Made by a program: the position numbers and the translations under genes. From assembly GCF_000004195.4 (NCBI RefSeq), contig NC_030684.2:66709892-66773891 (forward strand): DNA of 64,000 nucleotides, read 5' to 3'. Source of the DNA: Xenopus tropicalis. Its lineage: Eukaryota; Chordata; Amphibia; Anura; Pipidae. Below the pieces are notes generated by a model that ran no database searches, was not told the origin of the DNA, and was given only the letters and a program-made list of their open reading frames with translations. The first letter of the stretch is position 1; each line of letters begins with the position of its first letter. Positions 22,760-32,779 of the stretch are shown piece by piece.

Positions 22760-22885
22760 TTATTTATTTATTATATCACTTGTCCTCCCTGTGTGTAATT
22801 TTGTATTCTGTAAGACTGTACAGCACTGCGTACCCTTGTGGTGCTTTATAAATAAAGTTATACATACATGCATACATACATATAC
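22624..22885 (+). mobile_element. L2-type LINE 3' tail with internal TA expansion
   Basis: TAGATTGTAAGCTCTACGGG, GCAGGGACCTCCTTCCTC, CTGTACAGCACTGCGTAC and a CATACATACATA tail match the copies at 24065 and 46400. A (TA)n run of about 60 bp (22690-22755) replaces the usual TATTTATTATTATAC part. The 163-residue open frame across it is a repeat artefact. Confidence 0.8.
22690..22775. repeat. (TA)n then (TTTA)n microsatellite
   Basis: Uninterrupted TATATA after TATGTG, followed by TTTATTTATTTATTTA. Probably polymorphic. Confidence 0.95.
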
Positions 22886-23660
22886 ACACTTGTTCACAAT
22901 TCCTTATGCAAGCAGGGCAGGCACATTGTCTCTTTCACCAGTAATTGGAAGTGCAAGGATCAACCTAGACATGGTGAAAGAAATTACATTACTTTTACCT
23001 ACTGTGCTTGCTTGGTGGCAAAAAAACATACAGTTAGATGAGAAATTTTGAACAAAGTCTTGTATCATAAGAAATGTAGATTATACACACCATTTGATAA
23101 AAGCACCATGTACTTCCTCAACTGCAATTTCGAGCACAATGCAGTATTTTCCCCCAAACAAACAGGAACAGGGCGATTCTCTTGACAAAAATGGATGAAA
23201 CTGCTCAGTGTGTGAGTGATGTGTGTGATCTATTCATTCAACTGAACTCTGAAGATGGACCAGAAGGCAGGAATGACTGAAAGAACTTTTAATCAAAGTG
23301 GTTTTACATGAAACTGACAGTGGGGAAATTGCCATAACTGCAACATACATGAGCCCCTTAATATTTGAGAAACACTGCAGAATATGTTGGCACTAAATAA
23401 TTCAAGTGTAATGCTTTAGTAACACCTCTCTAACCTATAATCTATGAAAGGTGATTTCCTCACATGGTTTAGCTGCACTTTCTAATGCCATAATGAAAGT
23501 GCTGACTAAAATAATCCAATTTAAAAGTAAATGTTCCTTTTTTATACTGTGCCCCTGTGACAGTTTCTGTTGTCAGGACAGTAAAAGTCTCTTAAAAAAT
23601 GTCTTTTATTTCAGGCAACATCGGGTGAAAAAACAGATGCAGTTTTCTTAAATAAACAAT
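22886..23660. other. Non-coding; small L2-type fragment near 23370
   Basis: GAGAAACACTGCAGAATATGT followed by TGGCACTAAATA near 23366-23398 resembles the L2 tail at 21180. Otherwise nothing recognised. Confidence 0.4.
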
Positions 23661-23830
23661 GCCGGATTTATTTTTGGGCACCCAAAGGCCGCCCCCATTC
23701 TTCGCCTCTCCCCCCTCAGGATTTTGCATATGTGCATCCTTATAGCACGCATATGGAGCACTGGGGACAGGATGCGCTGAAGTTTTCTGTGTGTCCCGTC
23801 CCCAGTGCTCAGTATGTGAGCAAATCTGTC
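23661..23830. mobile_element. Probable decayed hAT-type inverted-repeat element
   Basis: GCCGGATTTATTTTTGGGCA resembles a hAT terminus. An internal inverted pair is clear: GAGCACTGGGGACAGGA near 23755 against TCCCGTCCCCAGTGCTC near 23795. No target duplication was located. Confidence 0.4.
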
Positions 23831-24064
23831 CATAAACAGTTCAAAAACACAAGAATAGCTTTCAGCAGCAACACATTGCAAGAAAATACAGTGGGTTTAC
23901 AACAATTTATACAGGCTCATTATCTTCTCTGGTTAGATGTTATACTCACAGGCCCACCTCTTCCCCATTTACCAATCAAAACCATCATTTCCCCTTCAGT
24001 TCTGCCTGTTTCCCCACATCCTATGCCACCCCCAAATGACATTAGGGCCCACCCCAGAACCATA

Positions 24065-24260
24065 TAGATTGTAAGCTCTACGGGGCAGGGACCTCCTTCC
24101 TCTTGTGTCCTCGACTCTTAACTTATTGCTGCTGTATTTATCTGTATTTATTATTATACTTTGTATTTATCTTATTAACACCCTGTTTGTATTAATGTAT
24201 TCTACTGTACAGCGCTGCGTACATAAGTAGCGCTTTATAAATAAAGATATACATACATAC
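24065..24260 (+). mobile_element. L2-type LINE 3' tail
   Basis: The most complete copy in the window: TAGATTGTAAGCTCTACGGG, GACTCTTAACTTATTGC, TGTACAGCGCTGCGTACATA, GTAGCGCTTTATAAATAAAG, then (ATAC)n. It serves as the reference for the interrupted copy at 46.4 kb. Confidence 0.8.
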
Positions 24261-26377
24261 AAGAGAGTCCAATGTAACCCATGCCTCCTGTTATAGTTAG
24301 TGAAGGCGTTAATGGAGCTGATATAGGGGTTAAATACATTAACTTTGAAATCTGCGGTAAATTAACCTGTTTGGTTTTCAGAGTAGCGTAACATAATCTA
24401 TCTCAGTAGCAGACATCATGTTGCAGCACTGCGGCTCCTCCTCCACTCTATTTAGGATCCTTTGACTGCTAATCTAAAGAAAGCTTTCATTAATTTTATT
24501 GGATTACCAGCAATTCAGGCTGAACATTGGCTCCTTTCATTATGTCTATTTTCTTGTGGGAAGCAAAGAACAGAGTCATTATTACCAGTGATTGTCTTTT
24601 ACTTAATATCATTAAAATCACATTTGGACAAACATAAAAGCTGCCTTCCTTTAGGCTGCTCTACCCTGGGGAGGTTACAGATATCTGGGACATTTATATC
24701 ACATTTATTTTTCATACACCATAGCTCTGCTCTGTACCAAATACACAGTACACAATATTAATTCTATTTTTTGTCTGAGAGAACTCCAAGGAGTGCAGGG
24801 TTCTGAACTAGTGATGAGCAATTTTTTTGCCAAGCATGGATTCGCTGATATTCTGAATTTCTGTTATTAAATGACAAAGTTGCTGTACCAGTGGTCACTT
24901 ATTAATTTTTGTTTATTCCATAGCCATAGTAATATGTAGTAATATGGTTATAACTCTAAGGAAGGTATTGCCTCCCACCTAGATCACTGTATACAACAGA
25001 ATCAGCACCCCCTGCTCATTTTACCAAACCTCTGCTCCGTGCCAACAGGCAGCAGCTTTAAGAGATGGGTAAGTGTCCAAAGCAGCCTTGCACTACAAAG
25101 GGGCCCTTTGTTATATATGCCCCAGCCTGGGTGGAGCCAATACCTTCCTGAAAATATGTGATAAGGAGGTTTTAGAGTAAATCTGTTTTATAAATTATTA
25201 TCAGCATCCTTGTCTCCATGCAGAAACAGCTAGGGAAGTTTAAGGCTGACCTCCTTGGGTTTCTGTGCTCATGTGGTCCGGATCCCATACGGCAGACATG
25301 TGGGGGTGTCCCTCTAAGGCAGCACAGCTTTACTGGGGCCTTGTTGATCCCAGGCTCAATGGAACATTAACCTGGTTTAGCAAGTGAACCATACTATTTT
25401 GTAATACTTTTTAAAATGTTCTTAATAAAAACTACCTGAAGCCTTATGGGCCAATGATATGGATATGCTAAATAGCAAAATAGAAACATGGGCACCCACC
25501 CAGCAACAATTAAATAAGGAAGTGTATGAACTTAACGTCATAGGTGCTGTTAACCATATGGGTCCCTGCAGAAATATACAGATATGAAATAATCGTGGTC
25601 ATTTGTTATTACAAAAAGATAGCCATGTTTTGCTCTTTTCACCTTGCCCTTATTCAATTTCCACACTGTGTCCAAATGTGCAACTCTTTGCCAGTAATGA
25701 CTGAAATTTTTGCCAGGTTTCTCGGTGAAAAATTCCAATACAATCCAACATATTGTGCCCTGAAAAATTTGCAGCATAAAAAAAGTCACTGGGCAAAAGG
25801 TGTGCAAAACAAGTCTGCCTTCTGACTGAATGCATTTCACAAGTGTTTCACTCAATCTTTGCAATAGAGTTGCATAACTTAATGCATCACAAACACTTAC
25901 TGGAATTCTGTATAGATATAAAGGTATATACATATATTATATCAGTCTATAAAGTTCCTCTAACGAGGTATGTGGGCTGTCGGAATCCCCTTTGATGCCC
26001 ACCTAACTCACACATCATTTTACATTATAAAACAAGCGAGCTAAGGAGAACTCTGTGCTTACTGCCTGTCAATTGCAGAAGTAAGTAAATGGTTGCTTGG
26101 TGCCCAGCAATACTGTTGTCTGCACTTTGTGTTTGTGTTTTATAATCTGACCCAAGAAGCTATGCACTGCCATTTCTCCAGAGGCAAGTGACACAGCCAC
26201 TAAGGGGCAATAGTAAATTATCCATAGTTTACAACTGCAAGCTCCATGTGTAAATACCATCATTGGTATTAGCATAAATAACACTATCCCCAGTATGAAA
26301 AAGGCATGCCCGTATGACACATTTTTGCAAAATGGGGCTAATATGCAGCTGTGTTGGCACATAGCATGCAAGGTGCA
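24261..26377. other. Non-coding with one hAT-like element end
   Basis: TAGTGATGAGCAATTTTTTT, then GCCAAGCATGGATTCGC, at 24810-24850 is one end of the TAGTGATG family. The open frames at 25.5-25.9 kb on both strands lack any family signature. Confidence 0.45.
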
Positions 26378-26385
26378 GTGGACAG

Positions 26386-26601
26386 TAGTAATGAGCAAAT
26401 AATGAATGGCGAAAATATTGCGAGTTAAAAAAATTGTCGTGCCCGTTGTTTTTTTTTTTACGCGCGTGACAATTTTTTGTGGGCAACAATTTTTGGTTGT
26501 GTGGTGAATTTTGTTGAATGTTTCGCAAAACAATTTGCCAATGGTGAAACGCAGAAACTTGCGGGAAATCCAAGCCTGACAAATTATTTCACCCATCACT
26601 A
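26386..26601. mobile_element. hAT-like non-autonomous element of the TAGTGATG family, 216 bp
   Basis: It begins TAGTAATGAGC and ends TTTCACCCATCACTA. GTGGACAG flanks both sides exactly (26378-26385 and 26602-26609). It is a short version without the minisatellite core, about 470 bp upstream of the FAM162 start. Confidence 0.9.
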
Positions 26602-26819
26602 GTGGACAGTACTTAAGATGGCACTTACAGTAGAGGGAAAAACCATTGTGATTTGTGTCTGAATTTTGCACTTTGCACACCACATGGTGTTTGTAAATAA
26701 GATGTCCAGTTTTGGTATAGGGCATAAACAGTATGTGGTAGTTCCGTTAAAATCACCAAACTTTCTTCCATTTTTATTAGCAGAAGGCACAGTGTGTGTA
26801 CGTGCAGTCTAAGCCAGTA

Positions 26820-27079
26820 CAGTGTGTGCAAGTGTAACTGTGTTCTTATTCAGCCCCTCCTTTCCCTGCCAGTAGTCACCATGACTAAGTAAATTCTCTG
26901 TTCCCTGCCATTAGCGTGTGTCTGTTTCCTGCTGTGTGACGTGCAAAGCCCTCTCCTGTGTCACAGCCATCAGAAGCTTTAAGTAGGAGTGCTTGCAGCA
27001 AGCAGAGCTTTAGGAGACAATAGGGAAGAGCAAGCAATCGCTGAACACACACAGACTGAGAAGGTGTGTTGGGCACACA
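26820..27079 (+). promoter_or_regulatory. Probable promoter and 5' UTR of the FAM162 gene, with two RCGTG cores
   Basis: This is the stretch immediately upstream of the start codon. No TATA box is obvious at a useful distance. Two hypoxia-response cores of the RCGTG type are present: GCGTG at 26914-26918 and ACGTG at 26939-26943, the latter within TGACGTGC. Human FAM162A is known to respond to HIF-1, so these fit the gene, but 5-bp cores can occur by chance. An in-frame TAG at 27011-27013 rules out a longer N-terminus in this exon. Confidence 0.45.
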
Positions 27080-27230
27080 ATGTCTGCCTTTAGTTTAATC
27101 AGATATAAATCTCTAGCAAGAGGCCTGCTCAGTGCTGGCAGCAGCACAAGGACAGCACTGCAGGGAAGGTCATATTGCCAGGCTGTCAAGGATATAGCAA
27201 CCAAAGAAACTAAACCACAGACAAACTCCG
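27080..27230 (+). CDS. fam162a/b: FAM162 coding exon 1
   Basis: It encodes residues 1-50 plus the first base of codon 51. This is the presequence-like N-terminus: basic at R8, K10, R14, R24, R30 and K37, with the first acidic residue at D38. The donor is CCG/GTGAGT. The untranslated leader probably begins within about 100 bp upstream, but its start cannot be seen. Confidence 0.85.
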
Positions 27231-30200
27231 GTGAGTACATTCAAATAATACAACATATTTTTATGCAGTTCAGTCAAGCTACAGTTTTTATGCAATAAAA
27301 AAAAAAGTATTTCCTTAAAGTAGTTAGATCTAATAAAGATAATTTTGCTTAAATGCTATTATAAGAATAATTTACATTTAAGTTAAATGAATAGTTTACC
27401 TTCGAGTTAACTTGAATTTGCGTATAGTATAAAATGGGCAGAACTCAGGAACTTTTCAATTGGTCTTCATAATTTATTTTTTATAGTTTTTGTATAGTTT
27501 GCCTTCTTTTCAATCTTTCAGGCTTCCAAATGGGGGTCACTGACCCCAGCAGCCCCTAAACTGTTGCTCTGTGTGGCTACAATTTTATTGGTATTGTCAT
27601 ATTTTTAATACTTATCTTTCTATTCAGGAATTCTCCTATTTAGTATCTTATTCAAACCACTGCCTGGTTGCTAGGGTACTTTGGACACTAGCAACCAGGT
27701 AGCTGCTCAAATTCGTCTGCTGAACAAAAAGCTAAATAATTCAAAAACTACAAATAATAAAAAATGAAGACCAATTACATATTGCCTCAGAATATCACCC
27801 TCTTCACATCATGCCAAAAGATTTTCTTTTAGATGAAGTAGAGAGTAATATTCTAAAACTATTTGCAGTTGGTGTTTATTTTGTATTTTTTTTTCAATTA
27901 TTTAGCTACCTGGTTGCTAGGGTCCTCTAGTTTACATTAGAAACCAGTAGTTTAAATGAGAAATGGGAAGATGGAAAGTAAAGGGCCTAAATAGAATAAT
28001 ACTTAATAAAAGTAACAATAACCATATGTAGCCTTTCAGAGCAATAGATATTTGGCTGCCAGGGTCAGTAAGCCACATTTGAAAAGAGGACCAGTTGAAA
28101 AGTTGCTAGGAATAGGGCATTTTACAACATGCTAACTATATAATACTAAAAGATACCTCAAAGGTGAACTTGCCTGAAGAAATATATTGTTGTCTTTCTA
28201 TTATTTAACCGATACACTGTATGAAAATCAGCTCCTTTAGAATCAAATTTCATTGTAACATTGATGAAAACAATAGATTGCCACTTGAGAAATTAGAAAA
28301 ATATAACAACTTATTAGCAACTTATAAGAATGTTTTCCGTAAAACAGTTGCAGATCTAAATTCAGAAATACAGTACGTGCCCTTGTGTCAGAAAGTGCAG
28401 ATGTGGGGGAAGTCTCATACATTATACAGTCTTTTGTAGTTGTAAAGGGAATGCTTATTTTGTAAACAGCGACATTTTGTTTTATTTAAAACACACCCTT
28501 TGTGTAAGTAAGGTTTGTCCTCAATGTAATTTCCTTGTTTAGATTTAAACATTTTGTGCTTCTTCATACTCTTATTAATATGTTTTTTTACAGCTGGTTA
28601 CATGTATGTCAAAATTCATTACACAGCTTTATAAATGCAAGGGATTTTACATAGGAAAGCATGGAAACTATGGGAAAATGCATGTTGTATCTACACGTAT
28701 ATCTTTTTATTACACAGCTGTATAAATATGTCCCTATGTGTGCATAAATGAATTACACCTTCTATGCATGTATTGCATTTATAATTTACATCATCTACAG
28801 ACATGTACAGCAACAGGGTCCCCTTTTAAATGGGCAGGAATGGAGCTGCTAAATAGCAATAAGTGGAGACCGCCAGTTTAATAAGAAAATGTGGGGGCTG
28901 CAGTGGTGTAGCTATAGAAGAGGCAGACCCTGCAGTCATGGGGGGGACAGGGGGGCCCAGACCGTGGGGTCTGTTACCTCTATAGCTTTAGCAAACCCCC
29001 CTTCCCACCATTTGCCACTGCTCTCCAACTAAAAGCTAGCGGACGTGGATGAGGATATGAGGAAGAAGCGGAGAGTTGGGATGTGACGGGTGGGTGGGGA
29101 GTTTGGACATGGGGGGCACGCAGGTGCGGAATGGGAGAGGCAAATTTTGCATTGCTCCCCTAGGCCCTCTGAAAGTTTTTAGCAGGGGGCCCCATGCAGT
29201 CTAAAAACACTACTGGAGGGCTGGTTTATAACTAACTAACCAGTAGGGTTGCCTAATTTGAATTCAAAACAGGGAGATTTCTCTTAATAACCCATGTGCA
29301 TCTTTTTTTTACCAATCACATATCTTTATTTCTAAAAAAAAAGGTTGGTGGGTTTTAGGTGGGAGCTTTTCATTTTATGGAAAAAAAAGAAAAGCAAAAA
29401 AAAAAAAAAATGTGATCATGAGCATGATTGAAAAAATGTTTGCATCTTTAAAGCCACAATAGTTAATTAATAATAAATGATATTGATATTCCTTGCATAT
29501 ATACTACCCTATCTGTACTACCCTATCACTATATATTCTTTTTAAAGGAACATAATCGTTGAGGGTAGATCTTAGATACAGTATGTGCTTCTAATGCTCT
29601 TGTATGTGACTATTACTGTCTTCTTTCCTAGAGTGCACTGTGCTTCCAAAATGGTGCCCCCAACTGCTACCAGCTCTAATAACAGGCTGTCTCTGTATAA
29701 ATAAAAAATAATTTTACATTTTAAATAACCATCATCATACTGACATACATTTAGACAGGATTAAACATTGTAATTCTTTATTCTGTTGATAGATCACCCA
29801 GCTATTAACACAGGGAGCTGTTTAATATGCATTGTAAAATATAATAATGAAAGAGGTGACTGAGCGTACAAATATATGAAGTTTCCTACAAAAGGCTGAC
29901 ATTAGCTGTTTCTCTGTTGCTGTTAAAGGTAAACATCTATTCAAACATGAAAGAAGACCAACAGACTTTGACAAAAAGATACTTGTCTGGTCTGGGCGTT
30001 ATAAAAAGGCGGAGGATATCCCAGAATTTATCTCGTAAGTAAATACGTTTCCCATTATGTAGAGAATGTATCAACTGCTAGGTGAGCAGTGGTGGAAAGG
30101 ATGAAGTGACACTCCCATTTGGTGCCATTTAGATTGCAATTCATGTTTAAAGAGAGTTTACACGTTTTTATTTTTGTTTCGAGGGGTTGAGCCCCTTGAG

Positions 30201-32708
30201 GGGGGTCAATGAAAACACATCCCACTTGAGTCTGCGCTTCAGTAAAGACACTTATAATATTTAGGGCAATGAAAAGTAGCGGAGTGACTAGGAGACACAG
30301 AGCTTAGTGATGATGAATCTGTTCCTTTTCACTTCGCAGTAAAATTAGCAGAACTGCAGAAAAATTTGTGAAATAACAAAAAATTAGCAAAAAGCATTAG
30401 CCAATAGGCATAAATTTGTGCAACGTTTTATATGCGGGCAACTTGCTTTTTTCATTCCGAATGCATTAAAGTCAATGGCCATTTTTTCTCAAGGTTTTTT
30501 TATGAGTGCATCTATTTTTACGTACAAGACTTTTTTTTATGCTCACAAAATTTCTCTCTTGCTCCAAATGCATTAAAGCGATACTGTCATGATTTTTATG
30601 GTGTACTTTTTATTTCTAAATTACACTGTTTACATAGCAAATAATTTACTCTACCATTTAAATTTTTTTCCTTGAACCAACAAATGTATTTTTTTTTAGT
30701 TGTAATATGTGAAAGTGTCACTAATAAGGTTCCATAAATTAATGCCCATCTCCACAAATTACTAGTAATTTGTTTACATTATGTGCACCACCTTACCTGT
30801 ATATACTTATGTAGCTTAGATTCCAGTGCAAATTAGTCTTTCGGAAGGTCTGTGTTAAGATAAAACATTTGGCGTACAATTTTGTGTCTAGACAAACAGG
30901 GCAATAAATTGCTTGAACTTGTGAGAATGATAATAAGGTGCTATGCTAAAGCACTAAAGGAATTTGAACTTTTTTCAGTTTTAACTCAATGGGAAAATCA
31001 TGATGCAATGTTGTTAGTTGTTACAGTAAAATTTGCTTTATCTCTCCTTTTTCAGATATGAGACCCTGTCTGCTTCCAGAAATAAAGTCAGAATTAAGAT
31101 CTGCTATGCAATGATTGCTGGAACAATCCTAGGATGTATTGCAATGGTGATATCTGGCAAAAAGGTAAGTGATTTAGTTTTACTTTCATTTTATAGTTTA
31201 AATAGGAAAAGCCCAATTTGTGAAAGTGCTACATCCAACCTAGGGATTATGCAAGTATTCCATATATTAAAGGAAAAAGAAAGGTAAAGTCACTTGGGGG
31301 TGCCAAAATGTTAGGCACCCCCAAGTGACTTTAACCGCCTACCTTTTACCCCGGGCTGGTGCCGCTGTCAGGAGAAAACTGCACCAGCCCGGGGTAGCTG
31401 CCGGCACTTCCTCCTTCCGGCCTCGCTGCGCGCGCATGCGCAGTAGAGTGAAAAGCCGAACTTAAACATTTAAGTCGGCTTTTTCGCTCTACTGTGCATG
31501 CCCGGCCACCGGCAGTTTAGGAAGTGGAAGGCGGAAGGAGGAAGCGCTGCGCTCCAGGTGCCCCGGGCTGGTGCTATTTTCTCCTAACAGGGGCACCAGC
31601 CCGGGGTACAAGGTAAGCGGTTAAAGTCACTTGGGGGTGCCTAACATTTTGGCACCCCCAAGTGACTTTGCCTTTCCTTCCCCTTTAAGACTGCATGGGT
31701 ATCCAGAAACTTCAGCTGGATTCTTTGAGCGGTATCATGCCGTGCCTATTCCCACACAAGTATGGGCTGCACCACAGTGTCGCTGTGTTGTGTAACCCTT
31801 TCAAAAACAACTCTAAGGGGCACATTTATTAATCCACGAATCCGAATCCGAATGGGAAAAATTCAGATTGGAAACAAACATTTTGCGACTTTTTCGTATT
31901 TTTTGTAATTTTTTTGTCGCCGTTACGACTTTTTTGTAAATTGTCGCGAATTTTTCGTAGCGTTACGACTTGCGCGAATTGTCGCGACTTTTTCGTAGCC
32001 GTTATGATTTGCTTGTATATTGTCGTGACTTTTTCGTATTGAGTGCTCGTAAACGGCGGGCAAACATTTCCGACTTTTGATTTTGGAAGCCTCCCATAGG
32101 ACTCAATGGCACTCTGCAGCTCCAACCTGGCCCAAGGAAAGTCACGATACTGAAGCTTGAATGAATCCGAAACTTTCGTACTTGGCGCGACGGCTACGGA
32201 AAAGTTGCAACAATTCGCGCAAGTCGTTACGCTACGAAAAAGTCGCAACAATTTACGAAATCGCGAAATACCGATCATTACGAAAAAAACGCATTCGGAC
32301 GCTTTTCGGACGTTCGTGGATTAGTAAATGTGCCCTAAATCTCTAAATCCAGTCAAAATAATAATGTTTGCCAAATTTCCAGTAAAATGTGATAATAGTT
32401 GTTCCAGAGCAAATGCCATATGTGCCATTTATTAAATCCCACCTAGAAGTAGGTCTTGCCCTAGAGGAAAAGTAATTTACTGAAACTTATTTAACCAATA
32501 TGAAATGGCTCCAAGGAATAAGCCAAACGCATGTGAGTGTAAAGGCTTCCATACAAATATGCACAATATTTTGGCATCAGACTCCTTTTTATTCATGTAT
32601 TTGTCTTTCCAGGCTCTCAAAGAAGAAAACACACTTCTCCAAAAGAATATTGAGAGAAAGAGAAAATTGAGAGAAGACGCCGAACCTTTAAAATCTCATA
32701 TGAATTGA
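27080..32708 (+). CDS. fam162a/b: FAM162-family mitochondrial membrane protein (FAM162A/HGTD-P-like), 4 coding exons
   Basis: Coding exons are 27080-27230, 29929-30034, 31056-31164 and 32613-32708, 462 nt in all, giving 153 residues and TGA. Every intron has GT-AG ends, and phases 1, 2 and 0 join without a frame break. Residues 1-37 carry six basic and no acidic residues, as in a mitochondrial presequence. Residues 58-83 hold the family core (RRPTDFDKKIL, VWSGRYKKAEDIPE), residues 94-101 are basic (RNKVRIKI), and residues 103-119 form one membrane segment. The C-terminal tail is charged and helical (KNIERKRKLRED). Family members are about 155 residues long; human FAM162A (HGTD-P) is a hypoxia-induced mitochondrial protein linked to permeability transition and cell death. 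The start has A at -3 and an in-frame upstream stop at 27011-27013. A versus B paralogue is unresolved: WSGRYKK and GKK look A-like, while RRPTDFDKK and RNK look B-like. No neighbouring gene is visible to settle it by synteny. Confidence 0.9.
27387..28175. mobile_element. TTAA-type inverted-repeat elements (GTTCACCTT family) in FAM162 intron 1
   Basis: It starts after TTAA (27383-27386) with a GTTTACCTTCGAGTTAAC terminus. It contains ATTGGTCTTCAT and its inverse ATGAAGACCAAT, GGGGGTCACTGACCCC, and TGCCTGGTTGCTAGGGTA. From about 27840 a second, more decayed related copy follows (CTACCTGGTTGCTAGGGTCC), ending near CAAAGGTGAACTTGCC. The same family is at 41.8 and 58.8 kb. Confidence 0.65.
28901..29215. 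mobile_element. hAT-like non-autonomous element in FAM162 intron 1, 315 bp
   Basis: Left end CAGTGGTGTAGCTATAGAAG, right end complement CAGTAGTGTTTTTAGAC. The flanks GGGGGCTG (28893-28900) and GAGGGCTG (29216-29223) differ at one base. GC-rich interior with runs of G, non-coding. Confidence 0.75.
29224..29928 (+). other. Rest of FAM162 intron 1
   Basis: A-runs and AT-rich sequence lead to the exon 2 acceptor. No element or exon recognised. The 28176-28892 part of the intron is likewise unremarkable. Confidence 0.5.
29929..30034 (+). CDS. fam162a/b: FAM162 coding exon 2 (conserved family core)
   Basis: It completes codon 51 (G) and runs to the second base of codon 86. It holds the most conserved family block (DFDKKILVWSGRYKK, EDIPE). 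The acceptor is GTTAAAG/GT after a short pyrimidine-rich stretch; the donor is ATCTC/GTAAGT. This exon is the strongest evidence for the family call. Confidence 0.9.
30306..30430. mobile_element. Decayed fragment of the TAGTGATG hAT-like family in FAM162 intron 2
   Basis: TTAGTGATGATGAATCTGTT, CCTTTTCACTTCGCAGTAAA and AAAATTTGTGAAATAACAAA follow the order of the terminus at 20394 with many substitutions. The other end is not recognisable. Confidence 0.5.
30577..30800 (+). mobile_element. One end of a TTAA-type element (GCGATACTGTCATG) in FAM162 intron 2
   Basis: TTAA (30573-30576) is followed by AGCGATACTGTCATGATTTT, recognised as the terminus of a common Xenopus element. The right end was not found. 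Confidence 0.45.
31056..31164 (+). CDS. fam162a/b: FAM162 coding exon 3 (membrane segment)
   Basis: It completes codon 86 (S) and encodes residues 87-122. A basic stretch (SRNKVRIKI) precedes a roughly 17-residue hydrophobic segment (YAMIAGTILGCIAMVIS), followed by GKK. The acceptor is CTCCTTTTTCAG and the donor AAAAAG/GTAAGT, phase 0. Confidence 0.9.
31271..31684. mobile_element. TTAA-flanked palindromic element (T2/Kolobok-like) in FAM162 intron 3, 414 bp
   Basis: TTAA flanks both ends (31267-31270 and 31685-31688). The termini (AGGAAAAAGAAAGGTAAAGT and the complement of AGGGGAAGGAAAGGCAAAGT) continue into more than 60 bp of near-identical inverted repeat. Each arm contains its own hairpin: on the left, stem 31286-31304 with 31314-31332, 19 bp, 9-nt loop. 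The centre has GCGCGCATGCGCAGTAGAG and a second inverted pair. TTAA plus an AGG start fits the T2 MITEs described in Xenopus. Confidence 0.9.
31817..32335. mobile_element. PIF/Harbinger-like element in FAM162 intron 3, 519 bp
   Basis: GGGGCACATTTATTAATCCA and the complement of GGGCACATTTACTAATCCAC are inverted termini, flanked by TAA at 31814-31816 and 32336-32338. The interior is made of repeated TCGCGACTTTTTCGTA-type units on one strand and GCTACGAAAAAGTCGCAAC on the other, so it folds along its length. The 149-residue frame on the minus strand comes from these repeats. Confidence 0.85.
32613..32708 (+). CDS. fam162a/b: FAM162 coding exon 4 (charged C-terminus)
   Basis: It encodes residues 123-153 and the TGA stop. 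The acceptor is TTTGTCTTTCCAG. The tail (KEENTLLQKNIERKRKLRED) is helical and charged like other FAM162 tails, but it lacks the RHE-LTS-NL pattern I expect from mammalian members, so this part is divergent. Confidence 0.8.
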   Translation, partial: ALKEENTLLQKNIERKRKLREDAEPLKSHMN

Positions 32709-32771
32709 TTGGCTGTTGCATTGTAATATATTGTTTGTGTTTGAAATATGCACAATTTTTGTTTATTTTTT

Positions 32772-32777
32772 AATAAA
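32772..32777 (+). promoter_or_regulatory. Polyadenylation signal AATAAA of the FAM162 gene
   Basis: A canonical AATAAA sits 64 bp after the stop codon, giving a short 3' UTR of roughly 80-90 nt if it is used. A later TAAATAAATA near 32999 could serve as an alternative. Confidence 0.65.
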
Positions 32778-32779
32778 GC

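Noticed and set aside
22560..23051. 163-residue open frame
   Set aside because: It spans the L2 tail and the TA/TTTA microsatellite and encodes runs of Tyr-Ile. No family signature.
26069..26725. 218-residue minus-strand open frame, longest in the window
   Set aside because: It runs through the hAT-like element at 26386-26601 and its flanks, has no recognisable domain, and other frames overlap it. Chance opening in repeat-derived sequence is more likely.
28221..28439. 72-residue frame in FAM162 intron 1 (lysine/asparagine-rich)
   Set aside because: No similarity recognised and no splice logic. The gene's exons already join in frame without it.
31829..32278. 149-residue minus-strand frame
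   Set aside because: It lies wholly inside the Harbinger-like element and derives from its repeated TCGCGACTTTTTCGTA units.
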